This document shows positions 1-6,348 of a stretch of DNA of 14,009 nt, one piece after another. Each line of letters begins with the position of its first letter. Positions within the stretch are counted from its first letter, which is position 1. Position numbers and translations under genes: made by a program. The notes under the pieces were generated by a model. The model ran no database searches, was not told where the DNA came from, and saw nothing but the letters and a program-made list of their open reading frames with translations. The DNA is from an uncultured Clostridiaceae bacterium (GTDB lineage Bacteria; Bacillota; Clostridia; Lachnospirales; Lachnospiraceae). The stretch is taken from assembly GCA_949841235.1 (NCBI GenBank), contig CATKZA010000008.1:1-14009 (forward strand), written 5' to 3'.

Positions 1-12
1 GAAAACGTAGTA

Positions 13-21
13 TGGTATAGT
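13..21 (+). promoter_or_regulatory. Candidate extended -10 promoter element upstream of rpmG
   Basis: The bases TGGTATAGT match an extended -10 box (TG, one base, then a TATAAT-like hexamer at 16-21). The matching -35 would lie before the first base of the window, so it cannot be checked. The same TATGGTAT style occurs twice in the 6216-6389 spacer, which suggests it is the local promoter form. It would give an rpmG leader of roughly 120 bases. This is inferred from motif match only. Confidence 0.35.
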
Positions 22-99
22 AAATGGGCGATGTAACAGTCTTTTTTTTATGCCTAATTTGGAAATGGGCGCAAAGCCGGATTTTATGCGGTTCGGCGT

Positions 100-116
100 G
101 ACTGCCACAGGCAGTC
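100..116 (+). promoter_or_regulatory. Stable hairpin in the rpmG leader
   Basis: GACTGCC (100-106) and GGCAGTC (110-116) form a perfect seven-pair stem with a three-base ACA loop. It ends 15 bases before the AGGAGG at 132-137, so it does not cover the ribosome binding site. No T run follows, so it is not a simple terminator. It could be a leader element, an mRNA-stability stem or part of a larger fold with GCCG (76-79) and CGGC (94-97). The function is unknown. Confidence 0.4.
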
Positions 117-146
117 GTGAATAAGATAGATAGGAGGTAAATTGTC

Positions 147-296
147 GTGAGAGTGAAAATTACTTTAGCATGTACAGAGTGCAAGCAGCGCAATTATGAT
201 ACGACCAAGGAAAAGAGAAACCATCCTGACAGAATGGAGACTAAGAAGTATTGCAGATTCTGCAGAAGACACACATTACACAAGGAGACAAAATAG
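147..296 (+). CDS. rpmG: 50S ribosomal protein L33 (zinc-binding form)
   Basis: This 49-residue protein is the large-subunit ribosomal protein L33. The sequence shows the usual short basic protein with two CxxC pairs, C9/C12 and C36/C39, which bind zinc in the so-called C+ form of the family. The start is GTG at 147, chosen because AGGAGG lies at 132-137 with a nine-base gap, upstream reading is closed, and the resulting length is normal for L33. It heads the rpmG-secE-nusG-rplK-rplA order typical of Firmicutes. The stop is 27 bases before secE, so the genes are probably co-transcribed. Zinc-type L33 genes often have zinc-free paralogues under zinc control elsewhere, but nothing here shows zinc regulation. 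Confidence 0.96.
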   Translation: MRVKITLACTECKQRNYDTTKEKRNHPDRMETKKYCRFCRRHTLHKETK

Positions 297-323
297 TCTC
301 GGTTCATGAAAGGAATGTGAATT

Positions 324-578
324 ATGGGAGATTCTGAAATCAAGAAGGAAGAAGTGAAGCAGAGCGAGAAGAAGGAGTCTGCAAAAACCGGTAAGAAAAA
401 AGGCAGTTTCTTTAAATCCCTAAAGGCGGAATTCCAGAGAATTGTATGGCCGGACAAGGATAAGATTGTAAAGGAGACTACCGCAGTCGTAATTGTAAGT
501 GTGATTTTGGGCGCTGTCATTGCCCTGCTTGATTTTGCAATCAAGATGGGTCTTGATAAGGTTCTTCAGATAGGATAA
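324..578 (+). CDS. secE: Preprotein translocase subunit SecE
   Basis: SecE is the small essential subunit that clamps SecY in the general secretion channel of the cytoplasmic membrane. The 84-residue product has a lysine/glutamate-rich cytoplasmic head (about 1-28), the family motif EFQRIVWPDK at 36-45, and one hydrophobic membrane segment at about 52-70. This is the single-span form usual in Gram-positive bacteria, rather than the three-span form of enterobacteria. The start ATG at 324 is preceded by AAAGGA at 310-315; an ATG at 306 closes after four codons. The stop lies 13 bases before nusG, and the secE-nusG pair is one of the most conserved in bacteria. Confidence 0.97.
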   Translation: MGDSEIKKEEVKQSEKKESAKTGKKKGSFFKSLKAEFQRIVWPDKDKIVKETTAVVIVSVILGAVIALLDFAIKMGLDKVLQIG

Positions 579-591
579 GGGTGATAGACTT

Positions 592-1113
592 ATGGCAGAT
601 AATGAAGCGCATTGGTATGTTGCTCATACTTATTCAGGGTATGAGAATAAGGTGAAGATGGATATTGAGAAAACGATTAAGAATCGAAATTTGCAGGATC
701 AGATTCTCGAGGTATCCGTTCCTATGCTGAATGTGGTGGAAGAGAAGAATGACGAGAAGAAGACGGTTCAGAAGAAGATGTTCCCAGCGTACGTTCTGAT
801 TAATATGATTATGAATGATGATACCTGGTACGTTGTCCGCAATACCAGAGGCGTTACGGGCTTTGTCGGCCCGGGATCCAAGCCGGTGCCCCTCTCGGAC
901 GAGGAGATGGCAAGCATGGGCCTTAAAGTGGACGAACCCAACGTTCCCTTTAGCATTGGGGATCCTGTGGTGGTGAAATCCGGCGTCTGGGAAGATACTA
1001 CGGGCATTGTCCGTCAGATTGACCACCAGAACAGAATGGTTACGATTAACATTGACATGTTTGGCCGGGAGACCCCGGTTGAGATTAGTTTCAACGATGT
1101 TGAGGCGGTGTAG
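592..1113 (+). CDS. nusG: Transcription termination/antitermination protein NusG
   Basis: NusG binds the clamp of elongating RNA polymerase and controls pausing, Rho-dependent termination and coupling to ribosomes. At 173 residues it has normal length. The N-terminal NGN domain begins with HWYVAHTYSGYENK (7-20) and includes the core around KKMFPAYVLI (61-70), VVRNTRGVTGFVG (81-93) and the following loop. The C-terminal KOW domain starts at about residue 122 with GDPVVVKSGVWED and ends with the family's MFGRETPVE stretch (156-163). The AAGGGTG before the start serves as ribosome binding site. It follows secE closely and precedes rplK after a 69-base spacer. Confidence 0.98.
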   Translation: MADNEAHWYVAHTYSGYENKVKMDIEKTIKNRNLQDQILEVSVPMLNVVEEKNDEKKTVQKKMFPAYVLINMIMNDDTWYVVRNTRGVTGFVGPGSKPVPLSDEEMASMGLKVDEPNVPFSIGDPVVVKSGVWEDTTGIVRQIDHQNRMVTINIDMFGRETPVEISFNDVEAV

Positions 1114-1138
1114 GCGTACGTTCTGAAATGAAAGTTTA

Positions 1139-1156
1139 CCACAAATTGAGTTGTGG
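1139..1156 (+). promoter_or_regulatory. Small hairpin between nusG and rplK
   Basis: CCACAA (1139-1144) pairs perfectly with TTGTGG (1151-1156) around a six-base ATTGAG loop. It lies nine bases upstream of the rplK AAGGAGG at 1166-1172 and has no following T run, so it is not an intrinsic terminator. It does not resemble the L1-type element before rplA. It might be a processing or stability stem, or have no function. Confidence 0.3.
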
Positions 1157-1182
1157 AATATAAACAAGGAGGAAATTTTAAC

Positions 1183-1608
1183 ATGGCTAAGAAAGTCGAA
1201 GGATATATTAAATTACAGATTCCTGCTGCAAAGGCAACACCAGCACCCCCTGTTGGACCTGCCCTTGGTCAGCACGGAGTAAATATCGTGGCATTTACGA
1301 AGGAGTTTAACGCAAAGACAGCTGGACAGGAGGGAATGCTGATTCCCGTAGTCATCACTGTATATCAGGATAAGAGTTTCAGCTTTATCACGAAGACGCC
1401 TCCGGCGGCAGTGCTGATTAAGAAGGCTTGCAAGATTCAGTCCGGTTCCGGCGTTCCGAATAAGACCAAGGTGGCAAAGATTACCAAGGCACAGGTTCAG
1501 GAGATTGCAGAGACGAAAATGCCCGACTTGAATGCTGCTTCATTGGAAGCTGCGATGAGCATGATCGCGGGTACTGCTCGCAGCATGGGCGTGGAAGTTG
1601 TGGATTAA
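1183..1608 (+). CDS. rplK: 50S ribosomal protein L11
   Basis: L11 forms the base of the GTPase-associated centre of the large subunit, binding 23S rRNA and contacting elongation factors. From ATG 1183 the product is 141 residues, the usual length. The proline-rich N-terminal domain ([20 protein letters not shown], about 14-33) forms the thiostrepton-contact region, and the C-terminal RNA-binding domain (about 70-141) contains the KTPPAA and [15 protein letters not shown] stretches. An in-frame GTG at 1153 would add ten residues, but AAGGAGG at 1166-1172 lies ten bases before ATG 1183 and fixes the start there. It is followed by a 134-base spacer that holds the L1-like element and then rplA. 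Confidence 0.98.
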   Translation: MAKKVEGYIKLQIPAAKATPAPPVGPALGQHGVNIVAFTKEFNAKTAGQEGMLIPVVITVYQDKSFSFITKTPPAAVLIKKACKIQSGSGVPNKTKVAKITKAQVQEIAETKMPDLNAASLEAAMSMIAGTARSMGVEVVD

Positions 1609-1680
1609 TATATGAGAGAACATCCGAGTCAGCATGATTAGGACATTTGAATAAAAAGACTGTTATGGATATTGGACGTT

Positions 1681-1733
1681 GTGGGAGGCGACACGATAGG
1701 TGTCTTGGACCCGCCGTTAACACCACTAGGAGG
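1681..1733 (+). promoter_or_regulatory. Putative L1-binding autoregulatory RNA in front of rplA
   Basis: The RNA can fold into three stacked stems: GTGG 1681-1684 with CCAC 1723-1726, GGCG 1687-1690 with CGCC 1712-1715, and ACAC 1691-1694 with GTGT 1700-1703 closing a five-base loop. The internal loops are asymmetric (GA opposite GTTAACA). This copies the L1-binding helix region of 23S rRNA; as I recall the E. coli rRNA it contains the same GTGGGAGGC run and a matching ACCACC closing strand. The rplA ribosome binding site AGGAGG (1728-1733) begins one base after the outer stem, so bound L1 would block it. Autogenous repression by L1 through an rRNA mimic is established in other bacteria. Its action here, on rplA rather than ahead of rplK, is inferred. 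Confidence 0.8.
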
Positions 1734-1742
1734 TAATTTATT

Positions 1743-2435
1743 ATGAAAAGAGGAAAGAAATATACAGAGGCTGCAAAGAAGGTTGACAGAGAGAAGCAGT
1801 ACGAAGTAGGAGAGGCCGTGAAATTAATCAAGGAAGTGGCTGCTGCAAAATTTGATGAGACGGTAGAGGCGCACATCAGGCTTGGCGTAGATGGCCGCCA
1901 TGCGGATCAGCAGATTCGTGGTGCCGTGGTATTGCCCAACGGAACAGGAAAGGAAGTTCGCGTTCTCGTGTTCGCAAAGGGAGACAAGATTGATGAGGCA
2001 TTGGCAGCCGGGGCTGATTTCGCAGGTGGGGAAGAGTTGATTCCCAAGATTCAGAACGATGGATGGTTTGAGTTCGATGTGGTTGTTGCCACTCCTGATA
2101 TGATGGGCGTAGTTGGACGTCTTGGCCGTGTGTTAGGTCCTAAGGGCCTGATGCCTAATCCGAAGGCCGGCACTGTGACCATGGATGTCACCAAGGCAGT
2201 TCAGGATATCAAGGCTGGTAAGGTAGAGTACAGGCTTGATAAGGCGAATATCGTCCATGTGCCAGTGGGCAAGGTTTCCTTCACGGAAGAGCAGCTGACA
2301 CAAAATATTGATGCGCTGATGGAAGCAATTACGAAGGCGAAGCCTTCAGCGGCTAAGGGACAGTATTACAGAAGCGTGTCCCTCTCCAGCACCATGGGGC
2401 CGGGCGTGAAAATCAGCACTGTAAAATATGCGTAG
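1743..2435 (+). CDS. rplA: 50S ribosomal protein L1
   Basis: L1 builds the mobile L1 stalk of the large subunit, which helps release deacylated tRNA from the E site, and in many bacteria also represses its own mRNA. The 230-residue product has the normal length. It begins with the usual basic [15 protein letters not shown], carries the [35 protein letters not shown] core (about 115-147, the rRNA-binding face between the two domains), and continues with [25 protein letters not shown] sequence after it. The start ATG has AGGAGG at 1728-1733 with nine bases between. The stop is followed by 66 bases and a strong terminator instead of rplJ. The putative L1 target lies directly upstream. Confidence 0.98.
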   Translation: MKRGKKYTEAAKKVDREKQYEVGEAVKLIKEVAAAKFDETVEAHIRLGVDGRHADQQIRGAVVLPNGTGKEVRVLVFAKGDKIDEALAAGADFAGGEELIPKIQNDGWFEFDVVVATPDMMGVVGRLGRVLGPKGLMPNPKAGTVTMDVTKAVQDIKAGKVEYRLDKANIVHVPVGKVSFTEEQLTQNIDALMEAITKAKPSAAKGQYYRSVSLSSTMGPGVKISTVKYA

Positions 2436-2501
2436 GAATGAAACAGATAAAAATTTAGCTGGAGCCGTTTGAGTTGCTAAAGATAACCTGTATTCATTTG
2501 G

Positions 2502-2529
2502 AAAGAGGATTCTTCGGAATCCTCTTTTT
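2502..2529 (+). terminator. Intrinsic terminator of the rpmG-rplA operon
   Basis: AAAGAGGATTC (2502-2512) and GAATCCTCTTT (2517-2527) form a perfect eleven-pair stem around a TTCG tetraloop closed by C-G, an exceptionally stable loop type. The 3' arm runs into TTTTT (2525-2529). It sits 66 bases after the rplA stop, so the transcript should end here. A full stem, a short loop and a T run make this a confident call. Confidence 0.93.
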
Positions 2530-2779
2530 AGTTTGCGCAAAAGCAAAGCGAGGGCATATTGCTCCGGCGGTCGGTTTTACTGGCTTTCCATCTGCTACGT
2601 TGGTCTACGTTCCACTTCGGTCCGTGTTTATCAGATGTTCCGTGTACATTTTATTATATAATTACGATTTTATAAAAAATTTATTTGATTATTAATAAAG
2701 TCCGTGATAAATTTATGTTGATACATTGTTGATAGTTGCAGTTGCATTTAGTGGACGTGGTTTGAAAGGAGAAGAGCAG
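2530..2779 (+). other. AT-rich spacer between the rplA terminator and the GH5 gene
   Basis: No convincing gene lies here. The second half (about 2645-2720) is strongly AT-rich and contains a perfect TATAAT at 2657-2662, without a clear -35 at normal distance, so it is only a weak promoter candidate. TTTATT 2680-2685 and AATAAA 2694-2699 form an inverted repeat, ATAAATTTAT (2707-2716) is a ten-base palindrome, and CTACGTT occurs twice ten bases apart (2595-2601, 2605-2611). Any of these could act in control of the cellulase gene; none matches a regulator I recognise. No L10-type leader or rplJ remnant could be identified by eye. Confidence 0.5.
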
Positions 2780-5146
2780 ATGAAGGGGATGTTGCGAGAC
2801 AGATGTTGCAGGTCTGCAATAGCCATATTGCTGACTTTTGCAATGATTTTTAGCACCATCAGCGTTAGCCGCAATTTGGCTGAGGCTGCCAGCAAGCCCG
2901 CATTTCAGAAAAAGAAATTGACGCTGGCAAAAGGTAAGACAGTAAATTTAAAGGTGAAGAAGCTGCCTAAGGGGGCAAAGGTACTTAAGACCAAGTGGAA
3001 AGTACAGAAGAAGAGCGTGTTGAAGGTCACTCTCAGTGGCAGCAAGGCAAAGAAGAAAAAGGCCAAGACTGCCAAGGTAAAGGCGCTTAAGGCAGGAAAG
3101 AGTGCAGTGTACTGCACTGTCACTTACCGGGTGAAGAAAGGTGGCAAGTGGAAGAAAAAGAGCAGTAAGGTGAAGGCTACGATTACTGTGCCGTCTAAGG
3201 CAAAAGTTACTCCGGCACCTCAAAACCCCGCAAAGCCATCGGAGACAGGAAAGCCTGGAGCCAATGTTTCCACTGCGCCGGGAAATACCGGGAATCCGGG
3301 GGAGAGTACAAATCCCAGTGATACCGGTAATCCCGGTGAAACAAAAGATCCCGGCAGTTCGGAGAAGCCTAGTGGCACGGCAAACCCAGGCGAAACAGCA
3401 GACCCAAGCGGAACGATCAATCCGGGTGAAACGACGAACCCCGGCAGTTCGACAAATCCGGGCGAAACGACGGATCCTGATAGTTCAGCAAATCCCAGTG
3501 GCACAGAAAATCCGGGAGGAGCTACTGCAAAGCCCACAGCGACACCTGTGCCAACGCCAGCGATTACCCCGAATCCGAATGCGCAGACCTATACATGGAC
3601 TGGAACGATGAAGAGGCCGATATGGGTATCTGAAAAAGAAACGATTCCAGGAGAATATTCCCAGAGTAGCTGCTCTAGTGGATTGACGGTATCAAATAAT
3701 GATGGATGTTGGGCTTTCGGTCTGTCCTGTACGGACTGGAGCCAGTACCAGTATCCAGTACTCAAGTGCTATCGGCTAGATGGCGATGCCACGACAGGCG
3801 ATTTGGAAGTATGGTATGGTAGCGATGATGGCAATAAAGCAATCTATCCTTTTGGAGAGTGGAATGGCCAAGGGATTTATCTGGACAAGGCAAAGGCCTC
3901 TCAGGGGATTAAGATATCGAATTACACTCCCATTGGCAAGATTGAAGTCTGCGAGGGAGAAGTGCCTGAAACCAGTGGGGGAGATGTGGGAAGCCATGAC
4001 TTCTCCAAGACTGCGCTGGAGTTTTCTAAGGAATTGAAGATAGGATGGAATCTGGGTAACACCTTGGATGGCGTGATAAATAGCGGTGCCTTTGTGTCTG
4101 GCAATGCAGGTCTGGCGGCAGAGACATCCTGGCTTCCTGCGGGAACCCCTAAGGCTAAGGAAGCCTTGATGAAAGCCGTGAAGGAGGCAGGGTTTAACAC
4201 TGTTCGATTGCCGGTGAGCTGGACGAATCACACGGATCCGGACAATGATTATAAGATTGATGAGGCATGGATGAACCGTGTGGAGGAAGTGGTGCAGTAT
4301 TGTACCGGAAATGGACTTCATGTCATTCTGAATGTGCATCACGATGGAGCGGATGAGCCAGATTCCATGAAGTCGTGGCTCACGCCGGAACCAAAGGATG
4401 AGGCTGCCAAGGCAGAAATGAAGGATCGCTATCAGAAGGTGTGGACGCAGATTGCCACTCGCTTCAAGGATTACTCTAATCTTGTAATGTTTTCCTCCAT
4501 GAATGAGTTCCACCATGGATATGTTACTCCCACATCGTCATATTACACCTTGCAGAATGAACTGCATCAGATATTCGTGGATACGGTTCGGGGTACCGGT
4601 GGCAACAATGCCAGCCGTTATCTGATTCTGCCGGGCTACAATACGAATATTGACTATGCGATTGCCGGATTGAAGATGCCCACGGACAAGATAGCAAAAC
4701 ATCTGATGGTGGAAGTGCATTATTATGATCCTTATACTTTCTCCACGGAAAACCATACCACGGAACAGTGGGGATATGATTATGCAGGGGCTACGGTTCC
4801 TGATAAGCGGGAAGACGGATATGAAGAACGGAAGTTGCAGGAAAAATACGTGGTTAGTCAGTTGGAGAAGATGAAGACCAATTATGTGGATAAGGGCATT
4901 CCAGTAGTGATTGGCGAGTTTGGCGCAGAGAATAGAAAAGACCCGGCCAATGAAAAATACCGCCGTTACTGGTTGCAGTACGTAGTGAAGTATGCTGTGG
5001 AAAATGGACTGGTGCCGGTATACTGGGATGATGGAAGCAATTATGAGTTGATAAGCAGAAGCACCTGTGAGGTGACCCATCCCGACCTAGTAAATGGAAT
5101 GATGGATGCCCTGGAGCCGGGTTACGAAATTCCATTGCCACAGTAG
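2780..5146 (+). CDS. Secreted modular GH5 endoglucanase/beta-glucanase
   Basis: This 788-residue secreted protein belongs to glycoside hydrolase family 5, which cleaves internal beta-linked bonds in cellulose and related glucans by a retaining mechanism. ATG 2780 is chosen because AAAGGAG lies at 2765-2771, eight bases before it. A signal peptide (about 1-38, basic start, hydrophobic 12-28, AEAA end) is followed by a lysine-rich Ig-like module (about 39-138), a Pro/Thr/Gly/Ser repeat linker (about 140-268), an aromatic-rich module (about 270-393) and the catalytic domain (about 408-785). Visible GH5 marks are KIGWNLGNTLD, NTVRLPVSW, HVILNVHHD, acid/base E576 in MNEF, VEVHYYDPY, nucleophile E713 in IGEFG, and VYWDDG. 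NEF replaces the commoner NEP. No LPXTG or dockerin is seen, so it is probably released or held by its cationic module. Exact substrate is uncertain. Confidence 0.9.
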   Translation: MKGMLRDRCCRSAIAILLTFAMIFSTISVSRNLAEAASKPAFQKKKLTLAKGKTVNLKVKKLPKGAKVLKTKWKVQKKSVLKVTLSGSKAKKKKAKTAKVKALKAGKSAVYCTVTYRVKKGGKWKKKSSKVKATITVPSKAKVTPAPQNPAKPSETGKPGANVSTAPGNTGNPGESTNPSDTGNPGETKDPGSSEKPSGTANPGETADPSGTINPGETTNPGSSTNPGETTDPDSSANPSGTENPGGATAKPTATPVPTPAITPNPNAQTYTWTGTMKRPIWVSEKETIPGEYSQSSCSSGLTVSNNDGCWAFGLSCTDWSQYQYPVLKCYRLDGDATTGDLEVWYGSDDGNKAIYPFGEWNGQGIYLDKAKASQGIKISNYTPIGKIEVCEGEVPETSGGDVGSHDFSKTALEFSKELKIGWNLGNTLDGVINSGAFVSGNAGLAAETSWLPAGTPKAKEALMKAVKEAGFNTVRLPVSWTNHTDPDNDYKIDEAWMNRVEEVVQYCTGNGLHVILNVHHDGADEPDSMKSWLTPEPKDEAAKAEMKDRYQKVWTQIATRFKDYSNLVMFSSMNEFHHGYVTPTSSYYTLQNELHQIFVDTVRGTGGNNASRYLILPGYNTNIDYAIAGLKMPTDKIAKHLMVEVHYYDPYTFSTENHTTEQWGYDYAGATVPDKREDGYEERKLQEKYVVSQLEKMKTNYVDKGIPVVIGEFGAENRKDPANEKYRRYWLQYVVKYAVENGLVPVYWDDGSNYELISRSTCEVTHPDLVNGMMDALEPGYEIPLPQ
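3290..3523 (+). repeat. Degenerate repeat coding the cellulase linker (NPGET-type)
   Basis: This stretch encodes about 78 residues built from short units such as NPGET, NPSGT, DPGSS and NPGETT, giving an extended flexible linker of proline, glycine, threonine, serine, asparagine and glutamate. It joins the lysine-rich module to the rest of the enzyme. The DNA is correspondingly repetitive, with recurring AATCCGGG and AACCCCGG-like units, and could vary in copy number by slippage or recombination. The repeat composition also creates long spurious open frames on the opposite strand and in the other + frames. Confidence 0.85.
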
Positions 5147-5235
5147 GAAGAATCTCCTTCTATCAAGATCGAGGAGTTGATTCCGAGAAATCATGGATAT
5201 CCTGAATAGTAGAAGGACTTGCAGTAGATAAAATT

Positions 5236-5299
5236 AACTGCCTGTTCAGCCGAAAGCACACTCCGAAAGAGGGGGGCTTTCAGCGGGACAGGCAGTTTT
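5236..5299 (+). terminator. Terminator after the GH5 gene, possibly bidirectional
   Basis: A long hairpin forms from 5236-5257 with 5276-5297. AACTGCCTGTTC pairs with GGGACAGGCAGTT (the T-G pair included); after mismatches, GAAAGC pairs with GCTTTC. The loop is GC-rich and the 3' arm ends in TTTT (5296-5299). It lies about 90 bases after the GH5 stop. Read on the minus strand, the outer stem is followed by AATTTTA, so it may also stop transcripts from the convergent phosphatase gene. Confidence 0.8.
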
Positions 5300-5320
5300 G
5301 TCGTACGGCTCAAATAGGTA

Positions 5321-5347
5321 TGAAAAACGCTGTTATTACGTTTTTCA
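5321..5347 (-). terminator. Terminator-like hairpin at the end of the PHP phosphatase gene
   Basis: TGAAAAACG (5321-5329) and CGTTTTTCA (5339-5347) form a perfect nine-pair stem with a nine-base loop. On the minus strand the stem begins with the TGA stop codon of the phosphatase gene. It is AT-rich, with the T run inside the 3' arm rather than after it, so it may be a weak terminator or a 3'-end stability stem working together with the larger hairpin further on. Confidence 0.5.
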
Positions 5348-6100
5348 CACGAGTTTCTCCACCATGGGCAGCTGATATTTCTCGATTAATTCACGGCAAA
5401 CCTGGAAGCCGTAATCATTGGCAATCTCCTCCGGACTGTGGGCATCAATCCCCACAATGCAGCTGTTTCCCACTTCTTTCACAATTTGCAGGAATCTGTC
5501 AGAAGGATAATGCCTTCCCTGATAAGCCCCCAGCATATTGATTTCCACTGGGATATCCCTCTCTTTCAGATACTTGCAGAGGCGGGTCATATGCTTTCGG
5601 TAAATGGCATCCTCTCCGATGAAATGCAATACGTCCGGGTGGGCGAGATACAAGTATTTCCCGGTATCCATTCCCTCGATTACCAAGTCTACATAATCTG
5701 CCAGAAACTTTTCATCGCTGCTGGGAGAGCCGGTATAGGTGCTATGAGGTTCCGTTCCCAGAAAATGCTGCCCAAGAATCATATAGTCCAGGGGATAGTC
5801 TGCCAGAAGCCGTTCCTGTCCTTCCATCAGGTCCGGGACATATTCTGCCTCGAAGCCGATCAGGATATCGATGTCTCTTGCATATTCTTTTCGCAGACTC
5901 TCCAAGGAGGAAAAATAATCTTCCACCTGGTCAGGCCTCATGCGAATGCCTGAGACATAATCGCCGGGAAAGACCCAGGGGCAGTGGTCGGAAAATCCCA
6001 AAGTGCGGATGCCCATTCGTATGGCGGCCTCCACGTATTCCCGATCCTCGCCCTTGGCGTGCTGGCAGCGGCTGGTGTGCGTGTGGTAATTTGCAAGCAT
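5345..6100 (-). CDS. hisJ: PHP-family histidinol-phosphatase (HisJ/HisK type)
   Basis: The 251-residue product is a PHP-domain metal-dependent phosphoesterase of the HisJ/HisK type, which in Firmicutes removes the phosphate from L-histidinol phosphate in histidine synthesis. Metal-ligand motifs of the PHP fold are visible: NYHTHTSRCQHA (H6, H8), FSDH (H39), GFEAEY (E84), GQHF (H112), AHPD (H154) and GIDAHSP (D219, H221). Length agrees with the family. On the minus strand the ATG at 6100-6098 is preceded by AGGAGGA (complement of 6106-6112) with five bases between, a strong site. The gene stands alone, with no other his gene in the window, and points away from uvrC. Related PHP enzymes act on other phosphates, so the substrate is probable, not proven. 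Confidence 0.9.
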   Translation of the reverse strand: MLANYHTHTSRCQHAKGEDREYVEAAIRMGIRTLGFSDHCPWVFPGDYVSGIRMRPDQVEDYFSSLESLRKEYARDIDILIGFEAEYVPDLMEGQERLLADYPLDYMILGQHFLGTEPHSTYTGSPSSDEKFLADYVDLVIEGMDTGKYLYLAHPDVLHFIGEDAIYRKHMTRLCKYLKERDIPVEINMLGAYQGRHYPSDRFLQIVKEVGNSCIVGIDAHSPEEIANDYGFQVCRELIEKYQLPMVEKLV

Positions 6101-6140
6101 AGTTATCCTCCTATTCTAAACAGCACAAATCGGCTCCATT

Positions 6141-6183
6141 CATTGCATCATAATCCATAAGAATATTACTGCATGGTGCAATG
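6141..6183. promoter_or_regulatory. Eleven-base inverted repeat in the hisJ-uvrC spacer
   Basis: CATTGCATCAT (6141-6151) is the inverse of ATGGTGCAATG (6173-6183) except at one position. The arms are 21 bases apart, with 32 bases between corresponding positions, close to three helical turns. This suits either a pair of regulator half-sites upstream of hisJ or an RNA hairpin in its leader. It starts about 30 bases upstream of the hisJ ribosome binding site. The regulator is not recognised. Confidence 0.45.
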
Positions 6184-6196
6184 TGATTTTTGCTTC

Positions 6197-6225
6197 TTTA
6201 TCATTGATAAAAAATATGGTATAAT
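6197..6225 (+). promoter_or_regulatory. Candidate promoter with overlapping 15-base palindrome
   Basis: TGGTATAAT (6217-6225) is a full extended -10 with a consensus TATAAT hexamer at 6220-6225. Seventeen bases upstream, TTTATC (6197-6202) is a weak -35, as is common when an extended -10 is present. The perfect palindrome TTTATCATTGATAAA (6197-6211; seven-base arms, one central base) covers that -35 and the start of the spacer, the position expected for a repressor operator. The promoter reads toward uvrC. The regulator is unknown. Confidence 0.55.
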
Positions 6226-6348
6226 GTTATCGTTCATAATCATTTCTAGAAATAGACCAGAATCGTTGTACTTGCGTATAAGATGCCGGTTTCTTTTTAG
6301 AAAAATGATGTGGAAGCCGTTCGTCCCATATTACACGATGAGATGAAT

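Noticed and set aside
1153..1182. GTG start giving L11 ten extra residues
   Set aside because: The extension would lie over the ribosome binding site AAGGAGG at 1166-1172, and ATG 1183 gives the standard 141-residue protein.
2474..2695. Open frame of 73 codons after rplA
   Set aside because: It runs through the rplA terminator and the AT-rich spacer, has no ribosome binding site and no recognisable protein character.
3220..3537. Long minus-strand frame opposite the cellulase linker, rich in Gly, Pro, Val and Ser
   Set aside because: It is a by-product of the repetitive GC-biased linker DNA; the + strand gene is clear and the antisense frame has no start signal.
5155..5217. Inverted repeat TCCTTCTA / TAGAAGGA after the GH5 gene
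   Set aside because: The arms are eight bases with a 47-base loop and no T run; it is likely chance or a minor part of the 3' untranslated region.
5438..5953. Plus-strand frame of 171 codons opposite hisJ
   Set aside because: The minus-strand gene carries all PHP motifs and a strong ribosome binding site; the opposite frame has no family features.
6204..6225. TTGATA at 6204-6209 as -35 for the TATAAT at 6220
   Set aside because: The spacing is only ten bases, far too short; TTTATC at 6197-6202 gives seventeen and an extended -10 makes a weak -35 acceptable.
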